Shown here piece after piece: positions 42,696 to 50,739 of a stretch of 64,000 nucleotides of DNA. Under the pieces are notes generated by a model. That model ran no database searches, was not told the origin of the DNA, and saw only the letters and a program-made list of their open reading frames with translations. A program made the translations under genes and the position numbers. The DNA comes from Streptomyces sp. NBC_00289 (GTDB lineage Bacteria; Actinomycetota; Actinomycetes; Streptomycetales; Streptomycetaceae): NCBI RefSeq assembly GCF_041435115.1, contig NZ_CP108046.1, forward strand, positions 9,362,001 through 9,426,000. Direction: 5' to 3'. Within the stretch, counting starts at the first letter, position 1; every line of letters starts with the position of its first letter.

Positions 42696-44137
42696 TAGGG
42701 CTTGGTCAGGTCCGTATCGGTGTGGGTATGTCGCGGTGGCAGGTGGGGCAAGCACCGGTCCAGGCGGCGAGAAGTGTCTGGAGTTCTCGGACGACTTGGT
42801 AGAGGCTCAGACCTGCGCCGCGTCTTTTGGGTCTCGTGCCAGTCGTTGCAGGGTGCAGAAGGCGTGGGCGGCGGAGACGAGGGTGACGTGGTGGTGCCAG
42901 CCGCCCCAGGTGCGGCCTTCGAAGTGGGCCAGTCCCAGGGCCTGTTTCATCTCGCGGTAGTCGTGTTCGATGCGCCAGCGCAGCTTGGCCAGCCGCACCA
43001 GGGTCGCCAGTGGCATGCCGGAGGGCAGGCTGGAGAGCCAGAACTGCACGGGTTCGGGTTCGGTGGCGGGCCATTCGGCCAGCAGCCAGCGTTCGGGCAG
43101 TTCAGGACCGTTGGTGGCCTGGCGGACGCCGCGTCCGGCCGGGCGGATGCGCAGAGCCACGAACCGCGAGTAGATGCGTTTGAAGCCGCTGATTCCTTTG
43201 CCCGGGCGGGAGCCTTCCCGCCAGGACACCGGTCTCGTGGCCGTCCTCCCGGCCGCGATGACCAGGTCTTTCACGGTCTGCGCAGGCTCGGGATACTGCA
43301 TTCGCGGTGGCCGGCCGGTTCCCGCGTAGGCGGGCTGGACGGGCCGGGCGTCGGCCGGATGGGCGGTGTGGCGGGAGGAAATGCCCACCGCGTAGGGCAG
43401 GTTGCGTTCTTCCAGACCGTGGCGGAAGGCGGCGGCGTCCCCGTATCCGGCGTCCGTGACGACCAGGGGGATGTCGATGCCCCACGACCGGCTCTCGTCG
43501 ATCATGTCCAGGGCCAGCTGCCACTTCTCGACATGCCCCACCCGGTCGGGGATGCCGCAGCGACTGCGGCGGGCGACCTTGTCCGGGTCCGCCTCCGGCG
43601 AGTCGGGATCCCAGGACGCGGGCAGGAACAGCCGCCAGTTCACCGCCGCCGAGGCCCTCTCGCGCGCCAGATGCAGCGAAACCCCCACCTGGCACTTGGT
43701 GACCTTGCCCGCGGTGCCGGTGTACTGCCGTGACACACACGCCGAGGCATCCCCGTCCTTCAAAAAGCCGGTGTCATCGACGATCAATGCCTCTGGACCG
43801 ATCGCCTCGTGCATCCGCCAGGCCAGCCGGGCCCGCACATGCGCCGGATCCCACGGACTGGAGGTGATGAAATGTGCCAGCGCCTGACGATTACCGTCCT
43901 CACCCAGTCGGGCCGCCATCGGCTCCACCGACTTACGCCGCCCGTCCAGCGACAATCCGCGCACGTACGCCTGCCCCCACCGCCGCTGATCCGCACGGAA
44001 GAACCCGTCGAACAACTCCGCCGCGAACGCCTCCAGGTCCTCCCGGACCGAGGCCATCTCCTCAGGTGTCACACCACCTCAACGACCCTCACGGACCAGC
44101 GGACACGCCACCCACGAGTGAAGCTGACCAAGCTCTA
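42696..44137 (-). mobile_element. IS701-family insertion sequence, complete
   Basis: A 1442-bp element is bounded by 14-bp terminal inverted repeats TAGGGCTTGGTCAG (42696-42709) and CTGACCAAGCTCTA (44124-44137), one mismatch. It is flanked by the 4-bp direct repeat CTAG at 42692-42695 and 44138-44141, the target type of the IS701 family. It contains one full-length transposase gene, and intact ends and target duplication indicate a recent insertion. It sits between the stop codon of the MpaB-like gene and the B12-binding gene. Confidence 0.93.
42807..44072 (-). CDS. IS701-family DDE transposase
   Basis: This 421-residue transposase has an RNase H-like DDE core. First Asp: ALIVDDTGFLKDGDASACVSRQYTGTAGK. 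Second: IPLVVTDAGYGDAAAFRHGLEER. Glu region: LAKLRWRIEHDYREMKQALGLAHFEGRTWGGWHHHVTL. These are typical of IS701 and its DDE_5 class. It is full length with no stop codons. The start ATG at 44072 lies 65 bp inside the right end of the element. It belongs to the mobile element at 42696-44137. Confidence 0.95.
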   Translation of the reverse strand: MTPEEMASVREDLEAFAAELFDGFFRADQRRWGQAYVRGLSLDGRRKSVEPMAARLGEDGNRQALAHFITSSPWDPAHVRARLAWRMHEAIGPEALIVDDTGFLKDGDASACVSRQYTGTAGKVTKCQVGVSLHLARERASAAVNWRLFLPASWDPDSPEADPDKVARRSRCGIPDRVGHVEKWQLALDMIDESRSWGIDIPLVVTDAGYGDAAAFRHGLEERNLPYAVGISSRHTAHPADARPVQPAYAGTGRPPRMQYPEPAQTVKDLVIAAGRTATRPVSWREGSRPGKGISGFKRIYSRFVALRIRPAGRGVRQATNGPELPERWLLAEWPATEPEPVQFWLSSLPSGMPLATLVRLAKLRWRIEHDYREMKQALGLAHFEGRTWGGWHHHVTLVSAAHAFCTLQRLARDPKDAAQV

Positions 44138-44201
44138 CTAGGGCCGGATCGCTGCATCGGACGGCATCGGCGGGGTACCAGGTGGAAGGCGTCGCCCCGG
44201 C

Positions 44202-45368
44202 GTGCCGCGGGTTGCCAAGGAGGGGCCCTGTGGAGGATGGTTGCCGTCAGGCAACATTTCATCCGCCAGTTGCCGCGACCTCGCCGCGGCACCGCTGCAA
44301 CCGCGCGTCCATGACCTGTGGGAGGCAGCCCGGGACGGGGACGAGTACGCCGCGTCCGCGGTCGTCCTCCAGGCCCTGGACGACGGCATCGACCCCGAGA
44401 GTGTGCTCCTGGACCTGATCGCACCCGTGCAGGGGAAGGTCGGCGAAGAGTGGGCCGCCAACCGCATGACCGTCGCCCAGGAACACGCGGCCACCGCCAT
44501 CAACGACCGCGCGATCGCCGCTCTCGCCGGCCACCCCGCCGCATACGTCGCGCCCGCGGGCGGCCGGGGCCGGGTGACGGTCGCGTGCATCGACGGCGAA
44601 TGGCACGCCCTGCCCGCGCGCCTCGTGGCGGAGGTGCTGAAGCTGCGCGGGTGGCGGGTGGACTTCCTCGGCGCCCAGGTGCCCACCGACCACCTGATCG
44701 CCCACCTCCACCAGACCGGACCGGAAGCGGTGGCGCTCTCCAGCTCCGTTCCGACCCGGCTGCCGGCCGCCCACGCCACGATCACCGCCTGTCAGGCCGT
44801 GGGCATCCCGGTCCTGGTCGGCGGGGCCGCCTTCGGCCCGCACGGCCGTTACGCCCGCCTCCTCGGCGCGGACGCCTGGGCGCCCGACGCACGGGCCGCC
44901 GCCGACCTTCTCGAACAGGGCCTGCTCACCCGCAACGAACAGGCACATCAGCCCATCGACGATCTGCCGCACCTGGCCGATCAGGAGTACACGATGGTCG
45001 CCCGCACCCGTGTCCAACTGGTGCGCACCGTCATGAGCGGGCTCGCAGAACGCTTCCCCGCCATGCGTGAGTACACCGACACCCAGCGCGGCCACACGGC
45101 CGACGACATCGCGCACATCGTGAACTTCCTCGCCACCGCCCTCTACACCGACGACATCGACCTGTTCACCGGCTTCCTCACCTGGACCGCCGCCATCCTC
45201 ACCGCTCGCGGCGTACCGGCCCGCTCGCTGACACCCGCTCTGGACATTCTCGGCGAGGAGCTGAAGGACTTCCCCCGCGCCGCCCACTTCCTGCGCCGGG
45301 CAGCCGGCCACCTCGGCAGCGACACGACACCCAGAACCGCGGTCGCAGCGCCGGGAGAAGCGGCATGA
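44202..45368 (+). CDS. Cobalamin (B12)-binding domain regulator/sensor
   Basis: This 388-residue protein has a helical cap domain (about 35-110: ARDGDEYAASAVVLQALDDGIDPESVLLDLIAPVQGKVGEEWAANRMTVAQEHAATAI). The Rossmann-type B12-binding domain (about 120-240) follows, with the axial-ligand region CIDGEWHALP (ExHxxP in place of ExHxxG), SSSVPTRL and VLVGGAAFG. A C-terminal helical domain of about 120 residues is unassigned. Related MerR-like proteins sense light through adenosylcobalamin, but no DNA-binding domain is present here. The GTG at 44202 is uncertain and has no clear ribosome-binding site. ATGA coupling to the STAS gene suggests that it controls an anti-sigma antagonist. Confidence 0.85.
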   Translation: MPRVAKEGPCGGWLPSGNISSASCRDLAAAPLQPRVHDLWEAARDGDEYAASAVVLQALDDGIDPESVLLDLIAPVQGKVGEEWAANRMTVAQEHAATAINDRAIAALAGHPAAYVAPAGGRGRVTVACIDGEWHALPARLVAEVLKLRGWRVDFLGAQVPTDHLIAHLHQTGPEAVALSSSVPTRLPAAHATITACQAVGIPVLVGGAAFGPHGRYARLLGADAWAPDARAAADLLEQGLLTRNEQAHQPIDDLPHLADQEYTMVARTRVQLVRTVMSGLAERFPAMREYTDTQRGHTADDIAHIVNFLATALYTDDIDLFTGFLTWTAAILTARGVPARSLTPALDILGEELKDFPRAAHFLRRAAGHLGSDTTPRTAVAAPGEAA

Positions 45369-45724
45369 CCTCCGCCCAGTTCCCCACCACTCCTCTGCAC
45401 CTGACGGTGACCCGTCCCGACGGCGCCGGACACGCGATGGTCATAGACCTGCACGGCGACCTCGACTACGACAGCGCCGACCACCTGCTGCAGACCGCCA
45501 CCCAGCAGATCAGCGACGACTCGGCCCTCACGGATCTGCACCTCGGCTGCGCCGGCCTCGAGGCGATCGACTCCATGGGCCTGTCCGTGCTGCTCATGAT
45601 CCAGCGGCGCACCACCGCCGCGGACGTCGTCCTGCACCTGGACGGCCGCACCGCTCGTCTGGACCGCCTGCTGACCATCACCGGCACCCTCGACCACCTC
45701 ACCGGCTCCGTTCCGCCCCGCTAG
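45365..45724 (+). CDS. STAS-domain anti-sigma factor antagonist
   Basis: This 119-residue SpoIIAA/RsbV-like protein reads MVIDLHGDLDYDSADHLLQTATQQIS, TDLHLGCAGLEAIDSMGLSVLLMIQRRTTAADVVLHLDG. The phosphorylatable Ser70 follows Asp69 in the canonical IDSMGL context, so it can cycle between RsbW-type kinase and SpoIIE-type phosphatase. Its ATG overlaps the stop of the B12-binding gene by 4 bp. It may be the output of a cobalamin- or light-responsive switch; a partner kinase/phosphatase such as the protein at 17181 is a candidate only. Confidence 0.92.
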   Translation: MTSAQFPTTPLHLTVTRPDGAGHAMVIDLHGDLDYDSADHLLQTATQQISDDSALTDLHLGCAGLEAIDSMGLSVLLMIQRRTTAADVVLHLDGRTARLDRLLTITGTLDHLTGSVPPR

Positions 45725-45749
45725 CAGGACACGCTGGCAAGATAGCGGC

Positions 45750-46103
45750 ATGGAACGTGTGCTTGGAATCGGCGGATACTTCATGCGGGCGGCCGACCCG
45801 GTGTCCCTGGGCGCGTGGTATCGCGACTGCCTGGGTCTGGACGCGGACGAGAACGGCCTGTGGCGTCAGGGAGCGGGACCGACGGTGTTCGCGACGTTCG
45901 AGTCCGAGACCGACTACTTCGGGACCCGCGCCCAGCAGACCATGCTCAACTTCCGCGTCCGCGACCTGGATGCGATGCTCGCGCAACTGCGCGCCAAGGG
46001 AGCGGACGTGGCCGCGGAGACGCAGGACATGGAGGGTGTCGGTCGATTCGGCTGGGTCACCGATCCCGAGGGCAACCGGGTCGAGCTGTGGCAGCCCGCC
46101 TGA
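45750..46103 (+). CDS. VOC-superfamily (glyoxalase-like) protein
   Basis: This 117-residue vicinal-oxygen-chelate protein has two beta-alpha-beta-beta-beta repeats: IGGYFMRAADPVSLGAWYRDCLGLDAD, and MLNFRVRDLDAMLAQLRAKGADVAAET, closing with the family motif GRFGWVTDPEGNRVELWQP (C-terminal Glu metal ligand). It is probably cytoplasmic, a metal-dependent lyase, dioxygenase or resistance protein. It lies 25 bp downstream of the STAS gene on the same strand and could be read through from it. There is no strong ribosome-binding site. Confidence 0.9.
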   Translation: MERVLGIGGYFMRAADPVSLGAWYRDCLGLDADENGLWRQGAGPTVFATFESETDYFGTRAQQTMLNFRVRDLDAMLAQLRAKGADVAAETQDMEGVGRFGWVTDPEGNRVELWQPA

Positions 46104-46211
46104 CCGCGCCTGGCGCAGACGCTGTCCGTCGAGCCAGGCCTGCGGTCACCCCTGGACGGCGACAGGCGTGAGGCGGAGCCGTCCCGCGGGCGGAAACGGA
46201 TACGATAAGGC

Positions 46212-46227
46212 CGAAACGGCCGTTTCG
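46212..46227. promoter_or_regulatory. TetR-type palindromic operator
   Basis: CGAAACGG-CCGTTTCG is a perfect 16-bp palindrome, 43-58 bp upstream of the TetR gene start and just after TACGATAAGG, a possible -10. Autorepression by the TetR protein at 46270 is the simplest reading. Confidence 0.7.
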
Positions 46228-46269
46228 ACATGTGTCCGCAGGAAGATCCGCGCGAGAGGTGACCGCTTC

Positions 46270-47037
46270 ATGGCTTCGGAGGTCCAGCCTGCTCCAGGAA
46301 GTCCCGCCTGGTGGGCCGGACGGGCTCCCGCCCCCGCGTACCGGCGAGGACGTCCGCCGATGGACGCCGGGCGGATCGTCGACACGGCCCTGAAGCTCAT
46401 CGACGAGGTCGGGATCCAGGCGCTGACGCTGCGCATGCTCGCCGAGGCCCTGAACTCGGGCACGGCGACGCTCTACCGGCACTTCAACGGCAAGGACGAA
46501 CTCCTCGCGCTTGTCGCCGACAGAATCCTGGGCGAAGTCCGCGTCCCACCCGAGGAGTTGGACGGACTGTCCTGGCGGGAAGCCGTGACCGTGTCGTCGG
46601 AGGCCTTCTACGGCACGCTGTGCCGACATCCCAACGCGCTGTCCCTGCTGGCGTTCCAGGTTCCCGTCGGCCCCAACGGCCTCCGCAGCAGGGAACGGCT
46701 CATCACGCTGTTCCTGGGCCACGGTTTCCCGGTCGCCCTGGCCGCCCGTGCCTTCACGGCCATCGGCCACTACGTGATCGGCTTCGCCATCCAGCAGCAC
46801 GGCCCCGGAACACCCGGCCCCGAGGACCACCTGGGTCTGCGCGATTACTACAACTCCCTGAATCCTGCTGTCTATCCGGCCACGACGGCGGCGTCCGAGG
46901 AGCTGACCTCCGTAGCGCCGCACGAGGAGTTCCGCTTCGGCCTGGACCTGCTCCTGGACGGTCTGGAACAGGCCTGGCTCAATGTGCCGCAGGAAGCCGA
47001 CGACGCCGTGGGGCACCAGGGGCTGTGCCCTGAGTGA
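46270..47037 (+). CDS. TetR/AcrR-family regulator with TetR_C-type ligand domain
   Basis: This 255-residue repressor has a helix-turn-helix at about residues 35-80 (IVDTALKLIDEVGIQALTLRMLAEALNSGTATLYRHFNGKDELLALVADRIL). The helical ligand domain (SWREAVTVSSEAFYGTLCRHPNALSLL) is like that of TetR/ActII-type regulators that control efflux or tailoring genes. A 30-residue Pro/Ala/Trp-rich lead precedes the DNA-binding domain, and the ATG at 46270 is preceded by GAGAGG. The perfect palindrome at 46212 is the likely operator. No efflux gene is adjacent. Confidence 0.93.
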   Translation: MASEVQPAPGSPAWWAGRAPAPAYRRGRPPMDAGRIVDTALKLIDEVGIQALTLRMLAEALNSGTATLYRHFNGKDELLALVADRILGEVRVPPEELDGLSWREAVTVSSEAFYGTLCRHPNALSLLAFQVPVGPNGLRSRERLITLFLGHGFPVALAARAFTAIGHYVIGFAIQQHGPGTPGPEDHLGLRDYYNSLNPAVYPATTAASEELTSVAPHEEFRFGLDLLLDGLEQAWLNVPQEADDAVGHQGLCPE

Positions 47038-47077
47038 CGGCTCCAGCCAGGGCGCTGCTGCCGTGGAGAGGGGACCT

Positions 47078-47746
47078 TTACGGGTGTGGATGAGTGCGCG
47101 TCGGTGCCGGGTCAGTGGACTCCGGCAACGGGCGCCGGGCGATGTCCCGTGCCTCGTCCATGGCAACGCCCAGCATGCGCAGGACCATCTCCGCCAGGTT
47201 CTCGGCTGCCTCCTCGACGTTGATGTCGGGTCGGCTGTACCGCAGTTGCAGCAACCCGAGAAGACTTCCCCCCAGTGTGGACAGGGCAACGGCCGGGTCG
47301 TTGAGCTGGAAGCGACCCGAGGCGGTGCCCTGCTCCAGGTCGCGCAGGGCGCGCGGTGCCAGACCGCGTTCCGAGTGGATCTGCCCCAGTCCACGGTGCC
47401 GGAGAATCTCCATGATCTCGGGGTGGGAGTCGACCATTCTCGCGCTGAGCCGGATTCCCGCCGAGACGAGTTCGGCGGGGTCGTCGATGTCGTGCACCCG
47501 GGCGTCGACGGCGGCGCCGTACTGGTCGAGCGCCTCCGTCACTGCCGCGTCGAACAGGTCGGCCTTCGACTCGAAGTGGTTGTAGAACGAGCCGAAGCCC
47601 ACGTCCGCTCGCTCAGCGATCGCCTGGATGCTCACGCTGGTGTCCCCGGACTCGGCCAGGATCTGCCGGGCGGCCCGGATGAGTGCCTGCCGGGTCGCGG
47701 CCCGACGTCGATCGAATCGGTTGCTGGGCGGAGCTGACGTCGACAT
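47078..47746 (-). CDS. TetR-family regulator
   Basis: This 222-residue regulator has a DNA-binding domain at about 12-60 (RRAATRQALIRAARQILAESGDTSVSIQAIAERADVGFGSFYNHFESKADLFDAAVTEAL) and a divergent helical ligand domain (VDSHPEIMEILRHRGLGQIHSERGLAPRALRDLEQG). It is convergent with the TetR gene at 46270 and unrelated to it beyond the family fold. No obvious target gene is divergent from it. The neighbour upstream on the same strand is a LacI gene 115 bp away. Confidence 0.92.
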   Translation of the reverse strand: MSTSAPPSNRFDRRRAATRQALIRAARQILAESGDTSVSIQAIAERADVGFGSFYNHFESKADLFDAAVTEALDQYGAAVDARVHDIDDPAELVSAGIRLSARMVDSHPEIMEILRHRGLGQIHSERGLAPRALRDLEQGTASGRFQLNDPAVALSTLGGSLLGLLQLRYSRPDINVEEAAENLAEMVLRMLGVAMDEARDIARRPLPESTDPAPTRTHPHP

Positions 47747-47861
47747 GCACCGAGCTTACCAATGCTCCAGTTCTGACGGGTTCATCAAACAAGCGGGTCC
47801 GACCTCGACGGAGTGGGCGAGGAGACCCGCAAACAGCCCGGTCGGAACGCCGACCGCGCCG

Positions 47862-48977
47862 TCAGCGGGGCGATCGCACCGACTGCCGTACGACGAGCTG
47901 GGTGCCGAGGACCACGTGGTCGTCCCCGGCGAGCCGTTCCTCGCGCTCCAGGGTCAGACGTACGGCGGCGCGGCCCAGCTCCTCGTAGGGCACCCGGACC
48001 GTGGTGAGGGCGGGGGCCAGATCGGCGGCGAAGGGGACGTCGTCGTAGCCGACGATCGACACGTCACCGGGGACGTCCAGTCCGGCCTCGCGCAGGGCGG
48101 CCAGCGCCCCGATGGCGACCATGTCGGTGCCGGCGAAGACGGCCGTGAAGTCGAGGCCGGCGTGCAGCGCGTCGCGCGTGCGCCGGTAGCCCGATGCACG
48201 GGTGTACACATCGGGCATGTCCAACTCCTCGACGAAGGCGGCGTCATGGGCGCGCAACGCGTCCCGGTACCCCGCCAGGCGCTGCTCGGCCGTGCTGAAG
48301 TCCCGCTGCCCGCCGAGGAAGAGGATCCGCCGGTGCCCGGCGACGAGCAGGTGCGAGGCGGCCTGGAAGGCGCCGCCCCGGTTGTCGTACTCGACGACCG
48401 TGGCCGGAACACCGGCGGGCAGCGGTGGGCGGCCGACCAGCACCAGTCGTGATCCGGCGGCGTCGAGCGCGGTGGCGTAGTCGGCCATGCGCCGGTTGTA
48501 CGCCTCGTCCCGCACGGCGCCGCCGACCAGGACCACCGCCGCCGCGTGCTGTTCACGCATGAGCTGCACCAGATCTGCCTCGCGGGCCACGTCGCCCCGG
48601 GTGGCGCAGACCAGACTGAGTCGGCCGCGGGTGGCGGCCTCCTGCTCCACGCCTGCGGCGACATGCGCCAGGGAGGGCCCGGTGATGTCCTGGACGACCA
48701 GCGCGACGGGCCCGGCTACCCGGCCGGAGAGTGCCTTGGCGTGCACGTTCACCACGTAGTGCAGGGTCTCGACCGCCGCCATCACGCGTGCACGCGTTTC
48801 CGCGGACACCGGGTAGTTGCCGGCCAACGTACGGGAAACCGTTGCTACCGAAACCCCGGCTTTGGTGGCGACGTCGCGGATCGTGCTGGGCCGGTCCGCC
48901 CGAGCCCCATCCCGCTTGCGCCTGCCTCGCGGTGTTCCCGAGGCCGCAGTTGGCCCGCGTTGTCCGGTGTCCGTCAC
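47862..48977 (-). CDS. LacI-family transcriptional regulator (possible fucoside regulator)
   Basis: This 371-residue repressor has an N-terminal Arg/Pro-rich extension of about 30 residues, then TIRDVATKAGVSVATVSRTLAGNYPVSAETRARVMAAVETLHYVVN (helix-turn-helix and hinge) and an effector domain with VALVVQDITGPSLAHVAAGVEQEA, VFAGTDMVAIGALAALREAGLDVPGDVSIVGYDDVPFA. The start is the GTG at 48977. A short alpha-L-fucosidase remnant lies just upstream on the same strand, which suggests that it once controlled a fucoside locus. Its targets today are unknown. Confidence 0.93.
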   Translation of the reverse strand: MTDTGQRGPTAASGTPRGRRKRDGARADRPSTIRDVATKAGVSVATVSRTLAGNYPVSAETRARVMAAVETLHYVVNVHAKALSGRVAGPVALVVQDITGPSLAHVAAGVEQEAATRGRLSLVCATRGDVAREADLVQLMREQHAAAVVLVGGAVRDEAYNRRMADYATALDAAGSRLVLVGRPPLPAGVPATVVEYDNRGGAFQAASHLLVAGHRRILFLGGQRDFSTAEQRLAGYRDALRAHDAAFVEELDMPDVYTRASGYRRTRDALHAGLDFTAVFAGTDMVAIGALAALREAGLDVPGDVSIVGYDDVPFAADLAPALTTVRVPYEELGRAAVRLTLEREERLAGDDHVVLGTQLVVRQSVRSPR

Positions 48978-49030
48978 GGCTCGACGTTACTGCATGGTTC
49001 GCGTCGTGAAGGCAGCCCTGCCCCCGGAGG

Positions 49031-49105
49031 GTGCTGGGGAGTGACGAAGTCGCCGGGGATGTCGAGCCGGTCGTTCACGATGACGCCCGGCTGCCACGTG
49101 CGGAC
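49031..49105 (-). pseudogene. Fragment of a GH29 alpha-L-fucosidase gene
   Basis: 25 minus-strand codons read VRTWQPGVIVNDRLDIPGDF followed by VTPQH. This matches the conserved GH29 block (R-x-x-Q-P-x-x-I-V-N-D-R-x-x-x-P-G-D-F-x-T-P-E). The sequence on either side is not recognisable. It is the only gene remnant I see in the 348-bp gap between the LacI gene and the DUF1275 gene. Confidence 0.6.
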
Positions 49106-49325
49106 CCTCGTGGTCACGGGCCGGTCTAGGGAGGACCTGCAAGCGAGGCTGCGGGCGAGAGGAGACGTTGGGTGTGCCGGAAGCCAGCGATTCGAGACTG
49201 TGCGCCGTTCCGGGACGATCGCAGAGGTGCGAGCGGACGCACCGGAGTTTTGTGCACGCACGCTCGTCATCCGGCCCACCTATGCATACCCCGGCAAACG
49301 TAACGAACTGTGATAGAGCACCTCC

Positions 49326-50063
49326 ATGGGCGAAGAAACCGCAGGGCCGCAGTCGGCCGACCGACGTGAGCGTCAGCTGACCGGCGTCATGGCGACACTC
49401 ACAGTCCTGGCAGGAGCGGTCGACGCCGTCAGCTTCCTCACGATGGGACAGGTCTTCACCGCGCTGGCCACGGGCAATCTGCTCTTCCTGGCCTTTGCCG
49501 TGGCCGGCGAGGGGCAGGTGCCGGTGGCCCGCCCCGCGTTCGCCCTGCTCGCCTTCACGCTGGGGGCCGCAGCGGGGGCGCTGGTCACCGGCAGGATCGT
49601 CGCCCGACGCCGGCACTGGTTCGCAGCGGCGCTGGCCATCGAAGCGGCACTCCTGGCTCTGGCCGGTGCCACAGCTCTGTGGCGGCACGGCTCCGGCTCA
49701 CTCGCCGATCATCCGGACACCTTCGTCATCGCCATCGTCGGATTCGCCATGGGGCTGCGCGCGGACACCGCTCTGCGAGCGGCGGTCCCCGGTATGCCGA
49801 CGATGCTCATCCAGGTGTCACTGGTCCGTCTCCTCCACGACCTCGTCTCGGCGACGCCGAAGAGCGCGACGCCGCGCACGTCCAGGATCAGGCTCGTCAT
49901 CACTGTTGTCGGGATGTTCGTCGGCGGCGTTCTCGGCGCTCTCATGACCCCCTGGGGCACCGGGCGCGCGCTCCTCGCGATTGCGGGAGTCGCCCTGATC
50001 GTCGCCACTCTGTACGTCGTTCTGCCGCGTTGGCGCATGCTCGCACCGGAGCTCGTCGACTGA
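49326..50063 (+). CDS. YoaK/DUF1275-family membrane protein
   Basis: This 245-residue integral membrane protein has about six helices. The family start is clear: VMATLTVLAGAVDAVSFLTMGQVFTALATGNLLFLAFAVAG, followed by FALLAFTLGAAAGALVTGRIV and two C-terminal helices (LVITVVGMFVGGVLGAL, LLAIAGVALIVATLYVVLP). The function of the family is unknown, though small-molecule transport is suspected. The start ATG has only a weak ribosome-binding site. It is monocistronic. Confidence 0.9.
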   Translation: MGEETAGPQSADRRERQLTGVMATLTVLAGAVDAVSFLTMGQVFTALATGNLLFLAFAVAGEGQVPVARPAFALLAFTLGAAAGALVTGRIVARRRHWFAAALAIEAALLALAGATALWRHGSGSLADHPDTFVIAIVGFAMGLRADTALRAAVPGMPTMLIQVSLVRLLHDLVSATPKSATPRTSRIRLVITVVGMFVGGVLGALMTPWGTGRALLAIAGVALIVATLYVVLPRWRMLAPELVD

Positions 50064-50193
50064 GGTCGGCTGAGTGGGCATGCAGGGCGTTCGACGTCAG
50101 GTTCGAAACTCTGTAGCTGCCGCACTGAGGTTGTCGATACGGTCAAAGTCCAGGCCGACCGCACCAGCGGTTGCCACTTCGGAGAGCGATCCC

Positions 50194-50547
50194 GTGACCA
50201 GCCAGCGATCGACAACCACCTTGTGGCGTCCCACCGGCCCCGAGGAACTGGCGTTGGTCCGCGAGCTGGACTGGCGGTCCTGGCCGCCACGGCTGCCGGA
50301 GCAGCCGATCTTCTATCCGGTCCTCAACGAGGACTACGCCATCAAGATCGCGCGAGACTGGAACGTCAAGCACGACGGCGCCGGCTTCGTCACCCGGTTC
50401 GAGGTCGAGTCGGAGTTCCTGCGCAGGTATCCGGTCCAGCAGGCAGGCGGTCGGACGATCCTGGAGCTGTGGGTGCCGGCCGAGGAACTGGAGGCGTTCA
50501 ACGCCCACATCGTCGGCCAGATCCAGGTCATTCACGAGTTCCGGTGA
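50194..50547 (+). CDS. Small 'ADP-ribosylation/crystallin J1'-type protein
   Basis: This 117-residue protein is strongly patterned like the short actinobacterial proteins that carry the label ADP-ribosylation/crystallin J1: TTTLWRPTGPEELALVRELDW, WPPRLPEQPIFYPVLNEDYAIKIARDWNVKHDGAGFVTRFEVESEFLRRYPVQ, LELWVPAEELEAFNAHIVGQIQVIHEF. The label is historical; the domain is too short to be an ADP-ribosylglycohydrolase. GTG at 50194 was chosen for GGAGAG at 7 bp and because similarity begins there. The function is unknown. Confidence 0.8.
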   Translation: MTSQRSTTTLWRPTGPEELALVRELDWRSWPPRLPEQPIFYPVLNEDYAIKIARDWNVKHDGAGFVTRFEVESEFLRRYPVQQAGGRTILELWVPAEELEAFNAHIVGQIQVIHEFR

Positions 50548-50739
50548 ACTCGGAACACGCGCCGACGAAGCGCGCGGTGGGGCCGGCTGCGGCCGGTCGG
50601 CGCACCAACAGGTGAATGTCCCGCTTGTGTTCTGCGAGGCGCGCAGATGTCTGACGAGCACGGGCGGTGCCGCAGCAGTCCCCGAGCCTGCTGCGGCACC
50701 ACCCGGTGTTCGGGAGGCGTCCAGGTGGTCGTGGCCGCC

